Shown one piece after another: positions 16,866-26,259 of a stretch of 64,000 nt of DNA. The position numbers were made by a program, and so were the translations under genes. A model generated the notes under the pieces. The model was not told the DNA's origin, searched no databases, and was given only the letters and a program-made list of their open reading frames with translations. The stretch lies in NCBI RefSeq assembly GCF_013372225.1, contig NZ_CP053832.1:1612001-1676000 (forward strand). The letters run 5' to 3'. Numbering within the stretch: the first letter of the stretch is position 1; every line of letters starts with the position of its first letter. The DNA comes from Campylobacter ureolyticus. GTDB taxonomy: Bacteria; Campylobacterota; Campylobacteria; Campylobacterales; Campylobacteraceae.

Positions 16866-18047
16866 TTAATCCTTTATATAATGTCCTACAAATTTGGCAA
16901 AATTTCCTAAAATTTCCCCGCCTTTTCTATATCCTAAAGCACATCCCTCGTAAGCAAAAAATACTCCTGCTTGATATGAATTTCCATCTTTGTCTTTATT
17001 GAACTCATAAAACTCTTGATAAATTTGTTTTTGATCTGCGTAATCACCACTTTCTTCTATGGTTTTTTTACCATCTTCATCAAAAATAGCAACATTTGCA
17101 CCCTCTCTTCCCAAAACTGGTTTTCTTACCATTTTTTTGCCTATTAAAGGCTCATTTGAAGCCTCAAGCAAAAGCGGGTGATTTGGGTATAAATCCCATA
17201 AAATTTTTAAAATTCCTTTTGTTTGAAATAGTAGAGTATAAGCTGGATTTAAAATAATAGCTTTTTGATTTTTTATAATATTTTTTAAAATTATTGCAAG
17301 CTCACCCTCATCAATTGCAATATTTTCCCAAGGAATTAGTTTAAACCAAAACTCGTAATTAACATCGTTATAAAAAATACCCTCTTCATCGTTAAACTCA
17401 ACCTCATCAACATAGGCAAACTCAGTTTCATAGCCTGCTTCTTTTGCACAAAGTTCTAAAAATCTAGTGGTAATTTCATCCTCGATATTTCCAGCAACGC
17501 TACTAAATAGTATTTTCCAACCATCATAATACTCATCAAATTTAGAAGTATCTTCACTTAAAGTTACAAGGCGTTTAAAATTCTCTTTCAAGGCTTCAAA
17601 AACATCATTAAATTGTGAACTTTCATCCATATTATTTTCTTTTAACATAGCCCATTGGATAATAGCTGTTTCAAACAAAGCAGTTGGCGTATCAGCATTA
17701 AACTCAATTAATTTTATAGGTTTTCCATCAAGCCCGCCAGCTAAGTCAAATCTTGCATAAAGATGCCAATGAACATCATTTTCCCAGCTATCTTTTATAA
17801 TATCAACTAAATTATATGGAATTCCAACTTCATGAAAAAGATTATTATCTATTATATGCTGTGCAGCATTTATAAACATATCATAAAGTTCATTTGCTGC
17901 TTCATAATAGGCATTTGCTTCATCTTGACTAACCTCAACTAGCTCATTGGCTAAATATGGAGTTTTATCTTCATCAGTGTGCCAAGAAAAGCCCAAACTT
18001 TCTAAATATTCATCACTTAAAGGTTTAATTTTTTTTAAATATATCAT
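16866..18047 (-). CDS. Glutathionylspermidine synthase-like ATP-grasp protein
   Basis: A 393-residue protein of the GSP_synth family (PF03738), the ATP-grasp domain of glutathionylspermidine synthase without the amidase half. Conserved blocks include RFDLAGG, IKLIEFNADTPT, a central ILNPAYTLLFQTKGIL and a KPVLGREGANV phosphate-binding loop. Stand-alone proteins of this kind in Campylobacter have no proven substrate; ligation of an amine to a peptide is the general expectation. It forms an operon with the downstream dehydrogenase and follows the UPF0323 lipoprotein after a 50-base gap. Confidence 0.88.
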   Translation of the reverse strand: MIYLKKIKPLSDEYLESLGFSWHTDEDKTPYLANELVEVSQDEANAYYEAANELYDMFINAAQHIIDNNLFHEVGIPYNLVDIIKDSWENDVHWHLYARFDLAGGLDGKPIKLIEFNADTPTALFETAIIQWAMLKENNMDESSQFNDVFEALKENFKRLVTLSEDTSKFDEYYDGWKILFSSVAGNIEDEITTRFLELCAKEAGYETEFAYVDEVEFNDEEGIFYNDVNYEFWFKLIPWENIAIDEGELAIILKNIIKNQKAIILNPAYTLLFQTKGILKILWDLYPNHPLLLEASNEPLIGKKMVRKPVLGREGANVAIFDEDGKKTIEESGDYADQKQIYQEFYEFNKDKDGNSYQAGVFFAYEGCALGYRKGGEILGNFAKFVGHYIKD

Positions 18048-18096
18048 TTTATTCCTTGTTTTGCTGTTCGAAGTCTATTTTGTGATTGTTAAAAAT

Positions 18097-18693
18097 TTAA
18101 CTTGCGGCTGATTTTTGCTTTGAGCCACCACCAAAAAAGCCACTTTTTCCAGTTGATTTTTTACTTGAAGCACCTGTTTTTTTAGCATTACTAAAACTAT
18201 TTACACTTCTTTGATAAGCAGATGGATTTTTATAAGCATTTTGTCTTTGGCTTTGATAAGCTGGATTATTAAAAAGCTTACTTCCTATCCAGCTTCCTAT
18301 CATTCCAGCTGCCATACTTGTTAAAATAACTTCTCCAAGTCCCATTCCGCCACTACTAATTTGGGCATTTGGATTGGTTAAATTTGAAGTTCCATTTTCT
18401 ATTTTTTGGTTTTCAGCTCTTATTAATGCATCCATTTCCTCTTTTGTTAGGACTTTTTCAGTTCCATCAAGTTGCTTTAAAACTATTCTTGTTTCAGCGC
18501 TTGGAAATTCCTCTAAAATTTTATACTTCCCAGGTGAGGTTTCTTCGATGACTACAAAAGCACCTTTAACGGCTTGTTCTTCATTTACAACATTATTGCC
18601 ACATCCAGTTAATCCCCCAGCTAAAACTAATCCTAAACCACCAACTAAACTATAAGCTGCTATTTTTTTTACTTTACCAAAATTTTTTTTCAT
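18097..18693 (-). CDS. UPF0323 family lipoprotein
   Basis: A 198-residue lipoprotein. A Lys-rich start and hydrophobic segment end in LTGC, with lipidation at Cys31. A conserved middle (GAFVVIEETSPGKYKILEEF, then a TRIVLKQLDGTEK block) is followed by a Gly/Met-rich hydrophobic patch (about 113-138) and a Ser/Lys/Gly-rich tail containing FFGGGSK. This is the Campylobacter/Helicobacter UPF0323 family. Function is unproven. It sits downstream of a HTH protein gene by 15 bases and upstream of the ATP-grasp gene, all on the same strand. Confidence 0.88.
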   Translation of the reverse strand: MKKNFGKVKKIAAYSLVGGLGLVLAGGLTGCGNNVVNEEQAVKGAFVVIEETSPGKYKILEEFPSAETRIVLKQLDGTEKVLTKEEMDALIRAENQKIENGTSNLTNPNAQISSGGMGLGEVILTSMAAGMIGSWIGSKLFNNPAYQSQRQNAYKNPSAYQRSVNSFSNAKKTGASSKKSTGKSGFFGGGSKQKSAAS

Positions 18694-18708
18694 TTTATTT
18701 ACCTTTTT

Positions 18709-19365
18709 TTATATTGATTTTATATCAAAATTTGAATTTATATAGAGCATTCCAGCTTCTATTTTGATGTTTTCGTTTTCATACGCATTATCAACTAAGT
18801 ATTTTTTAAGCTCTTTTCTCTCTTTTTTTTTCATATTTTGAGAATCTAAAAAATCTCTTAAAGATAACCAAATTTCTTCTTTTTTATTTTTCTTATCTGA
18901 TTGAGATTTTTTGTTTTCATTTTTACTTCCATTAATAAGTTCTTTTTTTAGCTCTATTGCTTGTGTACTTACCTCAACATCGATTGGTTCTTTTGATAAA
19001 AATGGTTTTTCTAAAAGTGTTAAAAAATATTTTAATTTCTCATCTCTTTCTTTATAAATACCCTTAATCTCATCTTTTGTGCTGATTAAAAGCTCTTCTT
19101 TTTCTCTAAAAAGTTTTTCTTTATCGTCTTGTAAAGCTCTATTTTTAAGCTTTAAATATTCAATTTCACTTTTTAAATACTCTATAAAATCACTACTAGT
19201 TCTTTGAGTATTGTTTTTTATTGGAGTTTGCTTTTCATCTAAAATGACATATTTTGTGCCATTTTCTTCAAAACTTCTCATAGTCTTTCTTCTAATTCTA
19301 TTATAAATAGCCTCTTTTGAAATTCCAAGTTTTGAAGCTGCATCAGCAACTGAAAGTTTTTGCAT
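18709..19365 (-). CDS. HTH DNA-binding protein with long coiled coil
   Basis: A 218-residue protein. Residues 1-45 form an excisionase/MerR-like helix-turn-helix (LSVADAASKLGISKEAIYNR) with a wing reading KYVILDEKQ. A long charged coiled coil covers about 60-125, and a Lys-rich linker and basic C-terminal helices follow. The shape suggests a dimeric DNA-binding protein, either a regulator or a nucleoid/segregation factor. I cannot name it. It is first in a minus-strand set with the UPF0323 lipoprotein. S21 lies just upstream on the same strand, separated by an inverted repeat. Confidence 0.75.
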   Translation of the reverse strand: MQKLSVADAASKLGISKEAIYNRIRRKTMRSFEENGTKYVILDEKQTPIKNNTQRTSSDFIEYLKSEIEYLKLKNRALQDDKEKLFREKEELLISTKDEIKGIYKERDEKLKYFLTLLEKPFLSKEPIDVEVSTQAIELKKELINGSKNENKKSQSDKKNKKEEIWLSLRDFLDSQNMKKKERKELKKYLVDNAYENENIKIEAGMLYINSNFDIKSI

Positions 19366-19448
19366 CTTAATAACCTTAATTAATATTTTATTGTTTATTA
19401 TCGCAAATTTAGGCTAAAAGTCTTATAAAATAGAGTATTTTTTACTTT

Positions 19449-19477
19449 GCACTAACTAACAAAGTGCTAGTTAGTGC
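19449..19477. terminator. Strong inverted repeat after rpsU
   Basis: A 10-bp perfect stem (GCACTAACTA and its complement) with a 9-base loop, just beyond the rpsU stop. The T5 run lies on the plus-strand side, while on the transcribed minus strand the hairpin is followed by A-rich sequence. It may act as an imperfect terminator or as an mRNA 3'-end stabiliser. Confidence 0.55.
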
Positions 19478-19485
19478 TTTTTGGC

Positions 19486-19698
19486 TTAGAGTCTTGATTC
19501 GTAACGTCTTAACATATAAAGTCTTTTTAGCATTTTTTTGCGAGCTGAAATTTTTTGTTTTTTTCTTATTTCAGTATTTGGTTCAAAAAATCTTCTAGCT
19601 CTTGCTTCTGTAACGATTAAGTTTCTATCAGTTTGCTTTTTAAACTTTCTGTAAGCTTCGTCAAAAGACTCATTTGGATGCACTTTAATACCAGGCAA
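19486..19698 (-). CDS. rpsU: 30S ribosomal protein S21
   Basis: A 70-residue S21 that binds the small ribosomal subunit near the 3' end of 16S rRNA. It reads [20 protein letters not shown] and ends [14 protein letters not shown]. Homologues begin MPGIKVHP, so the start is the TTG at 19698-19696, eight bases after AAAGGTGG; upstream GTG codons in frame would add four residues and destroy the ribosome site. The gene has its own -10 box and is divergent from ccoG. Confidence 0.95.
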   Translation of the reverse strand: MPGIKVHPNESFDEAYRKFKKQTDRNLIVTEARARRFFEPNTEIRKKQKISARKKMLKRLYMLRRYESRL

Positions 19699-19732
19699 TC
19701 CAATCACCACCTTTCATAAAAATTGAAATGTG

Positions 19733-19738
19733 ATTATA
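19733..19738 (-). promoter_or_regulatory. rpsU promoter -10
   Basis: Reads TATAAT on the minus strand, preceded by a run of seven Ts, about 35 bases before the TTG start. This is a typical Campylobacter sigma-70 element without a -35. Confidence 0.65.
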
Positions 19739-19849
19739 CTTAAAAAAATAGTTTTATTCAAATTTAATTTTATTGTAACTTAAATGATTGTAGAATACTA
19801 AATAAACTTTTATAAATTTAATACAAATTTATAATTTTAAGGAGCTAGG

Positions 19850-21226
19850 ATGCCAATTAATGCAAAATTTAAAACAAATTATACGAAAAAAAGATATTTT
19901 GTTTTTGGGCTTATAGCCATTGTTGCTTTAATTTTACCATTTATTACAATTGGTGAAAATCACTTTTTTTTATTAAGTTTTGATAAAAAAGAACTTCATC
20001 TTTTATTTTCCGTTTTTTCAACACAAGAGCTTTTTTTAATGCCTTTTGTTTTGATAATGGCCTTTTTAGGAATATTTTTTATCACAACTTTAGGAGGAAG
20101 AATTTGGTGTGGATGGGGCTGTCCTCAAACTAGTTTTAGGATATTTTATAGAGACTTCATATGCACAAAATTGCTTAAGATAAGAAAAAACATAAAAAAT
20201 AAACAGCTTCACCCCAAAGGTCAATTTGTTAAAAAAACTATTGCAAAGATAATTTTTGCCTGTTTTACACTTTTAATGGCTTCAAATTTTATGTGGTATT
20301 TCATCCCACCAGAAGACTTTTTTAGATATTTAGCAAATCCAAGCGAACATCTTTTAATGGTTGGTATAGTTTTAGGAGTTGCTTTATTTATATTTACAGA
20401 TGTTGTTTTTATAGCTGAGAATTTCTGCATATATATCTGTCCTTACGCAAGAGTTCAATCAGTAATGTTTGATGAAAACACCTTACAAGTTATGTATGAT
20501 GAAGAAAGAGGCGGTAAAATTTATGATGAAAAACATAATAAAATAAACGACCGACCAACTGGCGAAGATGATGAATGCATCGGATGTTTAGCCTGTGTAA
20601 AAGTGTGTCCAACTCATATAGATATAAGGCGCGGTCTTCAGCTTGAATGTATAAACTGCCTAGAATGTGCTGATGCTTGTAGCAATATCATGGCAAGACA
20701 AAATAAACCTTCTTTAGTCAGATGGACTAGCGAACATGCTTTAAAACATGGTAAAACTAAAATTTTAAGATTTAGAACTGTTGCTTATATGGTTGCTTTG
20801 TCTATTGCATTTGTGGCTCTTTTAATAGTTGGATCAAAAAGAGAAACTATGCTTTTAAACATCAATAGAGATAGTAGCTTTTATAATTTAAAGGTTGAAA
20901 ACAGCCAAGTTGTTATTGAAAATAACTATATATTTTTAATAGAAAATACAGATAAAGTAGCTCATGAGTTTTATTTCGAAACAAACAATGACAAAATAAG
21001 TGTTAAAAAGCCTAAAAAGCCTGTAAAAATTGATGCAAGAAAAAAAGATAAAATAATTGTGACTTTAGAGGCAAATGAAGGTGCTTTTGAAAAAAGCAAT
21101 GTTGATATAACTATTCCTTTGGTAATTAATGCTTATGCTACTGATAACAAAGAAAATATAAATGTTAAAAGAGATACTATTTTTGTTTATCCAAAAAATA
21201 GCGTTATAGAAAATAAGCTAAAATAA
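19850..21226 (+). CDS. ccoG: Cytochrome c oxidase accessory protein CcoG
   Basis: A 458-residue inner-membrane iron-sulfur protein of the CcoG/RdxA/FixG family, which reduces copper for assembly of cbb3-type cytochrome c oxidase. It has membrane spans near residues 20-40, 60-85, 130-155, 165-185 and 305-325. The conserved GRIWCGWGCPQT lies near residue 85. Two ferredoxin-type clusters follow: CIGCLACVKVCP (about 244-255) and CINCLECADAC. An Ig-like C-terminal domain (about 340-458) completes it. The ATG follows AAGGAG. The cmeR gene starts nine bases after its stop, so the two may be co-transcribed. Confidence 0.95.
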   Translation: MPINAKFKTNYTKKRYFVFGLIAIVALILPFITIGENHFFLLSFDKKELHLLFSVFSTQELFLMPFVLIMAFLGIFFITTLGGRIWCGWGCPQTSFRIFYRDFICTKLLKIRKNIKNKQLHPKGQFVKKTIAKIIFACFTLLMASNFMWYFIPPEDFFRYLANPSEHLLMVGIVLGVALFIFTDVVFIAENFCIYICPYARVQSVMFDENTLQVMYDEERGGKIYDEKHNKINDRPTGEDDECIGCLACVKVCPTHIDIRRGLQLECINCLECADACSNIMARQNKPSLVRWTSEHALKHGKTKILRFRTVAYMVALSIAFVALLIVGSKRETMLLNINRDSSFYNLKVENSQVVIENNYIFLIENTDKVAHEFYFETNNDKISVKKPKKPVKIDARKKDKIIVTLEANEGAFEKSNVDITIPLVINAYATDNKENINVKRDTIFVYPKNSVIENKLK

Positions 21227-21235
21227 AGGCTTTAA

Positions 21236-21868
21236 GTGGAATTTAATTTAGAAAACAAAAGAGCAAAAAATAGATGTGAGACCATTTTAGAAGATGCTCT
21301 TTATCTTTTTTTAAAAAAAGGGTATGCAAACACAAGTTTAAACGATATAGTGGAAAAAAGCGGTGGCTCACTTGCTACAATTTATAAATATTTTGAAAAT
21401 AAAGAAGGTCTTTTTAAAGCAATTGTTTTAAAAGCAATTTCTAAATTTAAAGATGATCTTGAAAAAAATATAAGTGTTAGCTCAAATTTAAATCTTGAAG
21501 AGTTTTTATTTAAATTTAGTGAGCTTTACTTAACACTTATCTTAAGTCCAAAATCCATAGCACTACATAGACTTATTTTAAGTGAAGGCTTTAATATGGA
21601 AAATCACAACATAGGCAAACTTTTTGCCGATGAGTGTTCCAAATTTTTAAATGAGTATTTGATTGATTTCTTAAAATCCTGTAAAAAAACTGAAAATTTA
21701 AGCGTCGAAGATATAAGCAAGTTTGCAAATATCTACCTTTTTGCTATAAAAGAACCATTTTTTTATAGTTCACTAATAAATTCAAAAGAAGTAAAGCTTA
21801 CACAAACAGATAAAAAAGCACATATTGATAAAACTATAAAAATGCTCTTATATGGATTTTTAGGTTAA
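21236..21868 (+). CDS. cmeR: TetR-family repressor of the efflux operon
   Basis: A 210-residue TetR-type regulator. The N-terminal HTH reads NTSLNDIVEKSGGSLATIYK, followed by FENKEGLF, and the C-terminal ligand domain is all-helical. In C. jejuni, CmeR represses cmeABC, and drugs or bile salts relieve repression. It starts with GTG after AAAGG, six bases ahead. It lies directly upstream of cmeABC, with a matching palindrome in the gap, so the assignment rests on position, HTH and operator together. Confidence 0.9.
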   Translation: MEFNLENKRAKNRCETILEDALYLFLKKGYANTSLNDIVEKSGGSLATIYKYFENKEGLFKAIVLKAISKFKDDLEKNISVSSNLNLEEFLFKFSELYLTLILSPKSIALHRLILSEGFNMENHNIGKLFADECSKFLNEYLIDFLKSCKKTENLSVEDISKFANIYLFAIKEPFFYSSLINSKEVKLTQTDKKAHIDKTIKMLLYGFLG

Positions 21869-21897
21869 TTTTACTAATAATTTTTAAAATAAATAGC

Positions 21898-21926
21898 TTG
21901 ACAAATAAAAGCTAAAAAGATAAAAT
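21898..21926 (+). promoter_or_regulatory. cmeABC promoter
   Basis: A perfect -35 TTGACA (21898-21903) is separated by exactly 17 bases from TAAAAT (21921-21926). A full -35 is unusual for Campylobacter and points to strong transcription held down by the repressor. Confidence 0.85.
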
Positions 21927-21940
21927 CAGATTTTATTTTA

Positions 21941-21958
21941 GTGTAATAACAATTACAC
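21941..21958 (+). promoter_or_regulatory. CmeR operator
   Basis: A palindrome with 7-base arms GTGTAAT and ATTACAC around AACA. It closely matches the C. jejuni CmeR site as I recall it (TGTAAT, a 4-base centre, ATTACA). It begins 15 bases after the -10, so a bound repressor would cover the transcription start. Confidence 0.85.
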
Positions 21959-21982
21959 AAACTTATAAAAAGGAAAACTAAT

Positions 21983-23098
21983 ATGAAAAAAAAGCTACTA
22001 ATTATCATCTCTTGTTTGCTTTTAATAACAGGTTGTGATTCTGGTAAAAAACAAAACCAAGGAAAAGAAGCTATGAAAAGAACTCAAGGGCCTGTTCCAG
22101 TAGCTACTTTTACAGCTAATATGACAGATGAGCTAATCACATTAAGATATCCAGCAAGAATTGTAAGTGATCAAAGTGTTGATATTATTGCAAAAGTTCC
22201 TGGAACTTTGATAAAGCAATACTTTAATCCAGGTGATTTTGTAAAAAAAGGCGACATTTTATTTTTAATTGAGCCTGACAAATACGAAGCTGCCTATGAG
22301 GTTGCAAAAGCAAATTTAGCACTTTCAAAAGCAAATTTTGAAAGAGCAAGGCTTGATTATAATAGAGCTATAAAACTTAATAAAACAAAATCAATAAGCC
22401 AAAAAGACTTTGATACTGCAGTTGCAAATTTTAAAAGTGCAGAAGCTTCTATAAAAAGCTCAGAAGCTTTGCTTAAAAATGCAGAAGTTGATTTAAACTA
22501 CACAAAAGTAATAGCACCATTTGATGGTATTTTAGGCGATAAATATCAAGACGAGGGTGCTTATGTAGGACCTCAAAATCCAAATTTAATCCGCCTTACA
22601 AAGCTTAATCCTATTTATGCAAAATTTGCAATTGCTGATGTTGATGCACTTAGAATAAACTCAAAAACAAAAAACAATGAATGGGTGCAAAAAGAAACTT
22701 TTACCAAATTTTATGTAAAAGATATGGAATTTGATGGAAAGACTATTTTTATAGATAAAGTTATAAATCAAAAAACAGGCTCGGTTGATGCAAAGGCTAT
22801 ATTTGATAACAATGACTCAAAACTTTTACCAGGAAGTTTTGGAACTGTTGCTATGAGTGGACTTTATCAAAAAGATGGTTTTAAAATACCTCAAATTGCA
22901 GTTCAACAAGATGCAACAAATACTTTTGTATATGTTATAGAAAAAAATGCAACTACAAAAAAAATAGTTGATATAGTTTTTCAAACAAGTGAATTTGCTA
23001 TTATTTCAAAAGGACTTACAAATGGTGATAAAATTATAATTGATAATTTTATGAAAATAGCTCCTGGAGTTCCCGTAAAAGAAATAGAGGTTAAATAA
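21983..23098 (+). CDS. cmeA: Efflux pump periplasmic adaptor, lipoprotein
   Basis: A 371-residue membrane-fusion protein of the RND pump, linking CmeB to CmeC in the periplasm. It has a lipoprotein signal (LLITGC, Cys18), a barrel-sandwich half (VDIIAKVPGTLIKQYFNPG), a helical hairpin (about 100-165) and a returning lipoyl half (DLNYTKVIAPFDGILGDKY), then beta-barrel and membrane-proximal domains. The ATG follows AAAAAGGA. Its TAA overlaps the cmeB ATG, indicating an operon driven by the upstream promoter. Confidence 0.95.
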   Translation: MKKKLLIIISCLLLITGCDSGKKQNQGKEAMKRTQGPVPVATFTANMTDELITLRYPARIVSDQSVDIIAKVPGTLIKQYFNPGDFVKKGDILFLIEPDKYEAAYEVAKANLALSKANFERARLDYNRAIKLNKTKSISQKDFDTAVANFKSAEASIKSSEALLKNAEVDLNYTKVIAPFDGILGDKYQDEGAYVGPQNPNLIRLTKLNPIYAKFAIADVDALRINSKTKNNEWVQKETFTKFYVKDMEFDGKTIFIDKVINQKTGSVDAKAIFDNNDSKLLPGSFGTVAMSGLYQKDGFKIPQIAVQQDATNTFVYVIEKNATTKKIVDIVFQTSEFAIISKGLTNGDKIIIDNFMKIAPGVPVKEIEVK

Positions 23099-26000
23099 TG
23101 TTTTCAAAATTTTTTATCCATAGACCAGTTTTTGCATCTGTAATTTCTATAATTATAGTAATTGCTGGAATAATTTCTATGAGAGTTTTACCAGTTGAAG
23201 AGTACCCTCAACTAACTCCTCCAAGAATTGTAGTTAAGGCAATTTATAGTGGTGCAGATGCCCAAACTATTGCAGATACTGTTGCAGCTCCACTTGAAGA
23301 GGCAATTAACGGTGTTGAAAATATGATTTATATGCAATCAACTTCAAGCTCATCAGGCGAAATGTCATTAAGTGTTTATTTTGATGTAGGAACTGATCCA
23401 CAAGAAGCATTGGTAAATGTTAATAACCGAATTAGAATCGCTCAAGCTTCTCTTCCTGAAGAAGTTCAAAGAATAGGTGTAAATGCATCTGAGATGAATC
23501 CTAATATTTTAGAAGTCGTGCAATTTTATGATCCAACAGGCAAAACTGATATAGTTAAGTTAAATAACTATATAAACATAAATGTCGTTGATGAAATAAA
23601 AAGAGTTCCTGGAGTTGGAAATGCCGTCTTAATAGGAAGTAAAAACTACTCTATGAGAATTTGGATAAAGCCTGATTTACTTCAAGAATATAAAATAACA
23701 ATACCTGAAGTAATCACATCTATTAGAGAGCAAAACAGCCAGTATGCAACAGGTAAAATTGGACAACAACCAATGACTACCAATAACCCATATGTTTATA
23801 CTATAAAGCCAGATGGTCGTCTAAAGTCAGTTAAAGAATTTGAAAATATAATTTTAAGAAGCAATGAAATAGGCTCTTCTTTAAAGCTTAAAGATGTAGC
23901 TGAAATTTCGCTTGGAGCGGAAAATTATGCTTTTGAAGGATTTATGAAAAAATATCCCGGAGCTCCTGTTTTGATATTTACCCAAAGCAATGCAAATGCT
24001 CTTGAAGTAGCAACTGCAGTCAATGAAAAACTAAAAGAGCTATCTAAGTCTTTTCCAGGAGGACTTACTTATAAAGTTCCTTACGATACCACAACTTTTG
24101 TCCAAATCACAATAAAAGAGGTGGTAAAAACATTTATAGAGGCTATGGCTTTAGTTTTTATAGTAATGTATCTATTTTTAGGAAACATAAGAGCTACAAT
24201 TATTCCTATGCTTGCGGTTCCAGTATCTATTATAGGGTCTTTTGCCGGACTTTTAATAATGGGGTTTTCTATTAATATGATAACACTTTTTGCGATGATT
24301 TTAGCTATTGGTATAGTCGTGGATGATGCAATTATAGTCATAGAAAATGTTGAAAGAATTTTAGAAGAAGAACCAAATTTATCGGTTATTGAAGCAACCG
24401 ATAAAGCAATGAGCGAAATTGTTGCACCAATTATTTCCATTGTTTTAGTTTTAAGCTCTGTTTTTATACCAGTTGCTTTTATGGAAGGATTTGTTGGAGT
24501 CATACAAAAACAATTTGCCTTAACCATGGTTGTCGCAGTCGCAATATCTGGATTTTGTGCTTTGACCTTAACTCCTGCACTTTGTGCATTGATGTTAAAA
24601 AAAGAAAGAGGCAAGCAGTTTTGGTTCGTAAGAAAATTTAATGAATTTTTTAATCTAAGCACAAGAATTTACTCAGCTGGAGTTCAAAAAGTACTAAAGC
24701 ATATAATTCCATCTTTAATAATTGTAGCAATTATGATATTTGCAATTACAAGTTTATTTAAAATAGTTCCAAGTGGCCTTGTTCCAAATGAAGATAAAGG
24801 AAGCTTAATAGTCATGAACACATTACCATCGGCTTCTTCAATCGCAAGAACAATAGACCATGGTCACTTACTTGGAAATTCAGTAGAACAAGATAAAAAT
24901 GTTGATTTATATGCGCTTATGGCAGGATATGATTTAGTATCAGGCTCTTTAAGAGAAAATGCATCTGTTATGTTTATAAAACTTGCTCATTGGAATGAAA
25001 GAAAAGATCTTAGCCAGTCATCATTTGCACTTGCTGGAAAATACAACAAAATGTTTTCACAAAATAGAGATGGAATAAGTTTTGTTGTAAATCCACCACC
25101 AATTACAGGTCTTTCAATGACAGGTGGATTTGAGCTTTTTGCACAAACAACTACTGGAAAAACATATGCACAAATGCAAGAAGACATGAAAAAAGTTATT
25201 GCTGCTGCAAACAAACGAGGAGATCTGTTTTTAGTAAGAACTAGTCTTGATACAAATTTCCCACAATATAATTTAACATTAGACAAAGATAAGATTAAAG
25301 CACATGGAGTAAGCATAAATGAGTTATTTGCCACAATTAATTCAACCATAGGAAGTTATTATGTAAATGATTTTAATATGCTTGGAAAAACATTTAAAGT
25401 TAATATTAGAGCTAAATCTAATTTTAGAGACTCAGAAGCTGCATTTAGAAATATATTTGTAAAAAGCCATACAACAGGCGACATGATACCAGTAAATTCG
25501 CTCGCTAAACTTGAAAGGAGCCTTGGGCCTGATAATGTTGATAGATTTAACGCTTATCCAGCAGCCAAGGTTATGGGTGAACCAGCTCCTGGATACACCT
25601 CTGGTCAAGCAATAAAAGCTATTTCTGAAGTATTTAAAGAAGTTTTTCCTGATAATGATTATATTCTTGGATGGTCAGGAACAGCATATCAAGAGGTTCA
25701 TTCAGCAGGAACAGGAATGATAGCATTTATCTTTGGACTAATTTTTGTTTATTTAATTTTAGCTGCACAATACGAAAGATGGCTTATGCCTATGGCAGTT
25801 TTAACTGCAGTTCCTTTTTCAGTATTTGGAGCTTTGCTTACAACATGGGCAAGAGGCTTAAGCAATGATATATATTTCCAAATAGGACTTTTACTCTTAA
25901 TTGGCCTTGGTGCAAAAAATGCTATTTTAATTATAGAATTTGCGATGGAAGCTCACGAAAAAGAAGGAAAAAATCTTTTTGATGCAAGTATCCAAGCTGC

Positions 26001-26259
26001 AAAGCTTAGATTTAGACCAATTGTGATGACATCACTAGCATTTGCATTAGGAGTTTTACCAATGGTATTTAGCACAGGAGCTGGTGCAGCATCAAGACAC
26101 TCTATTGGAACAGGTGTTGTAGGTGGAATGATAGCAGCTTCAACAATAGCAATTTTCTTTATTCCTATGTTTTATTATATGATTGAAAATTTTAATATTT
26201 GGCTAGGTAAAGCTTTTGGCAAAGATGATAAACAAAATAGAAAGGTAAAAAATGTTTAA
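23098..26259 (+). CDS. cmeB: RND multidrug efflux transporter
   Basis: A 1053-residue HAE-1 type RND transporter that expels drugs and bile salts using the proton gradient. It has the opening FFIHRPVFASVISIIIVIAG, the TM4 proton-relay pair Asp409-Asp410 (GIVVDDAIIVIENVER) and the TM10 lysine (GLGAKNAILIIEFAMEA). Twelve spans and two large periplasmic loops are as expected. Length is standard and there is no break. The start overlaps the cmeA stop; the end overlaps cmeC by eight bases. Confidence 0.97.
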   Translation: MFSKFFIHRPVFASVISIIIVIAGIISMRVLPVEEYPQLTPPRIVVKAIYSGADAQTIADTVAAPLEEAINGVENMIYMQSTSSSSGEMSLSVYFDVGTDPQEALVNVNNRIRIAQASLPEEVQRIGVNASEMNPNILEVVQFYDPTGKTDIVKLNNYININVVDEIKRVPGVGNAVLIGSKNYSMRIWIKPDLLQEYKITIPEVITSIREQNSQYATGKIGQQPMTTNNPYVYTIKPDGRLKSVKEFENIILRSNEIGSSLKLKDVAEISLGAENYAFEGFMKKYPGAPVLIFTQSNANALEVATAVNEKLKELSKSFPGGLTYKVPYDTTTFVQITIKEVVKTFIEAMALVFIVMYLFLGNIRATIIPMLAVPVSIIGSFAGLLIMGFSINMITLFAMILAIGIVVDDAIIVIENVERILEEEPNLSVIEATDKAMSEIVAPIISIVLVLSSVFIPVAFMEGFVGVIQKQFALTMVVAVAISGFCALTLTPALCALMLKKERGKQFWFVRKFNEFFNLSTRIYSAGVQKVLKHIIPSLIIVAIMIFAITSLFKIVPSGLVPNEDKGSLIVMNTLPSASSIARTIDHGHLLGNSVEQDKNVDLYALMAGYDLVSGSLRENASVMFIKLAHWNERKDLSQSSFALAGKYNKMFSQNRDGISFVVNPPPITGLSMTGGFELFAQTTTGKTYAQMQEDMKKVIAAANKRGDLFLVRTSLDTNFPQYNLTLDKDKIKAHGVSINELFATINSTIGSYYVNDFNMLGKTFKVNIRAKSNFRDSEAAFRNIFVKSHTTGDMIPVNSLAKLERSLGPDNVDRFNAYPAAKVMGEPAPGYTSGQAIKAISEVFKEVFPDNDYILGWSGTAYQEVHSAGTGMIAFIFGLIFVYLILAAQYERWLMPMAVLTAVPFSVFGALLTTWARGLSNDIYFQIGLLLLIGLGAKNAILIIEFAMEAHEKEGKNLFDASIQAAKLRFRPIVMTSLAFALGVLPMVFSTGAGAASRHSIGTGVVGGMIAASTIAIFFIPMFYYMIENFNIWLGKAFGKDDKQNRKVKNV

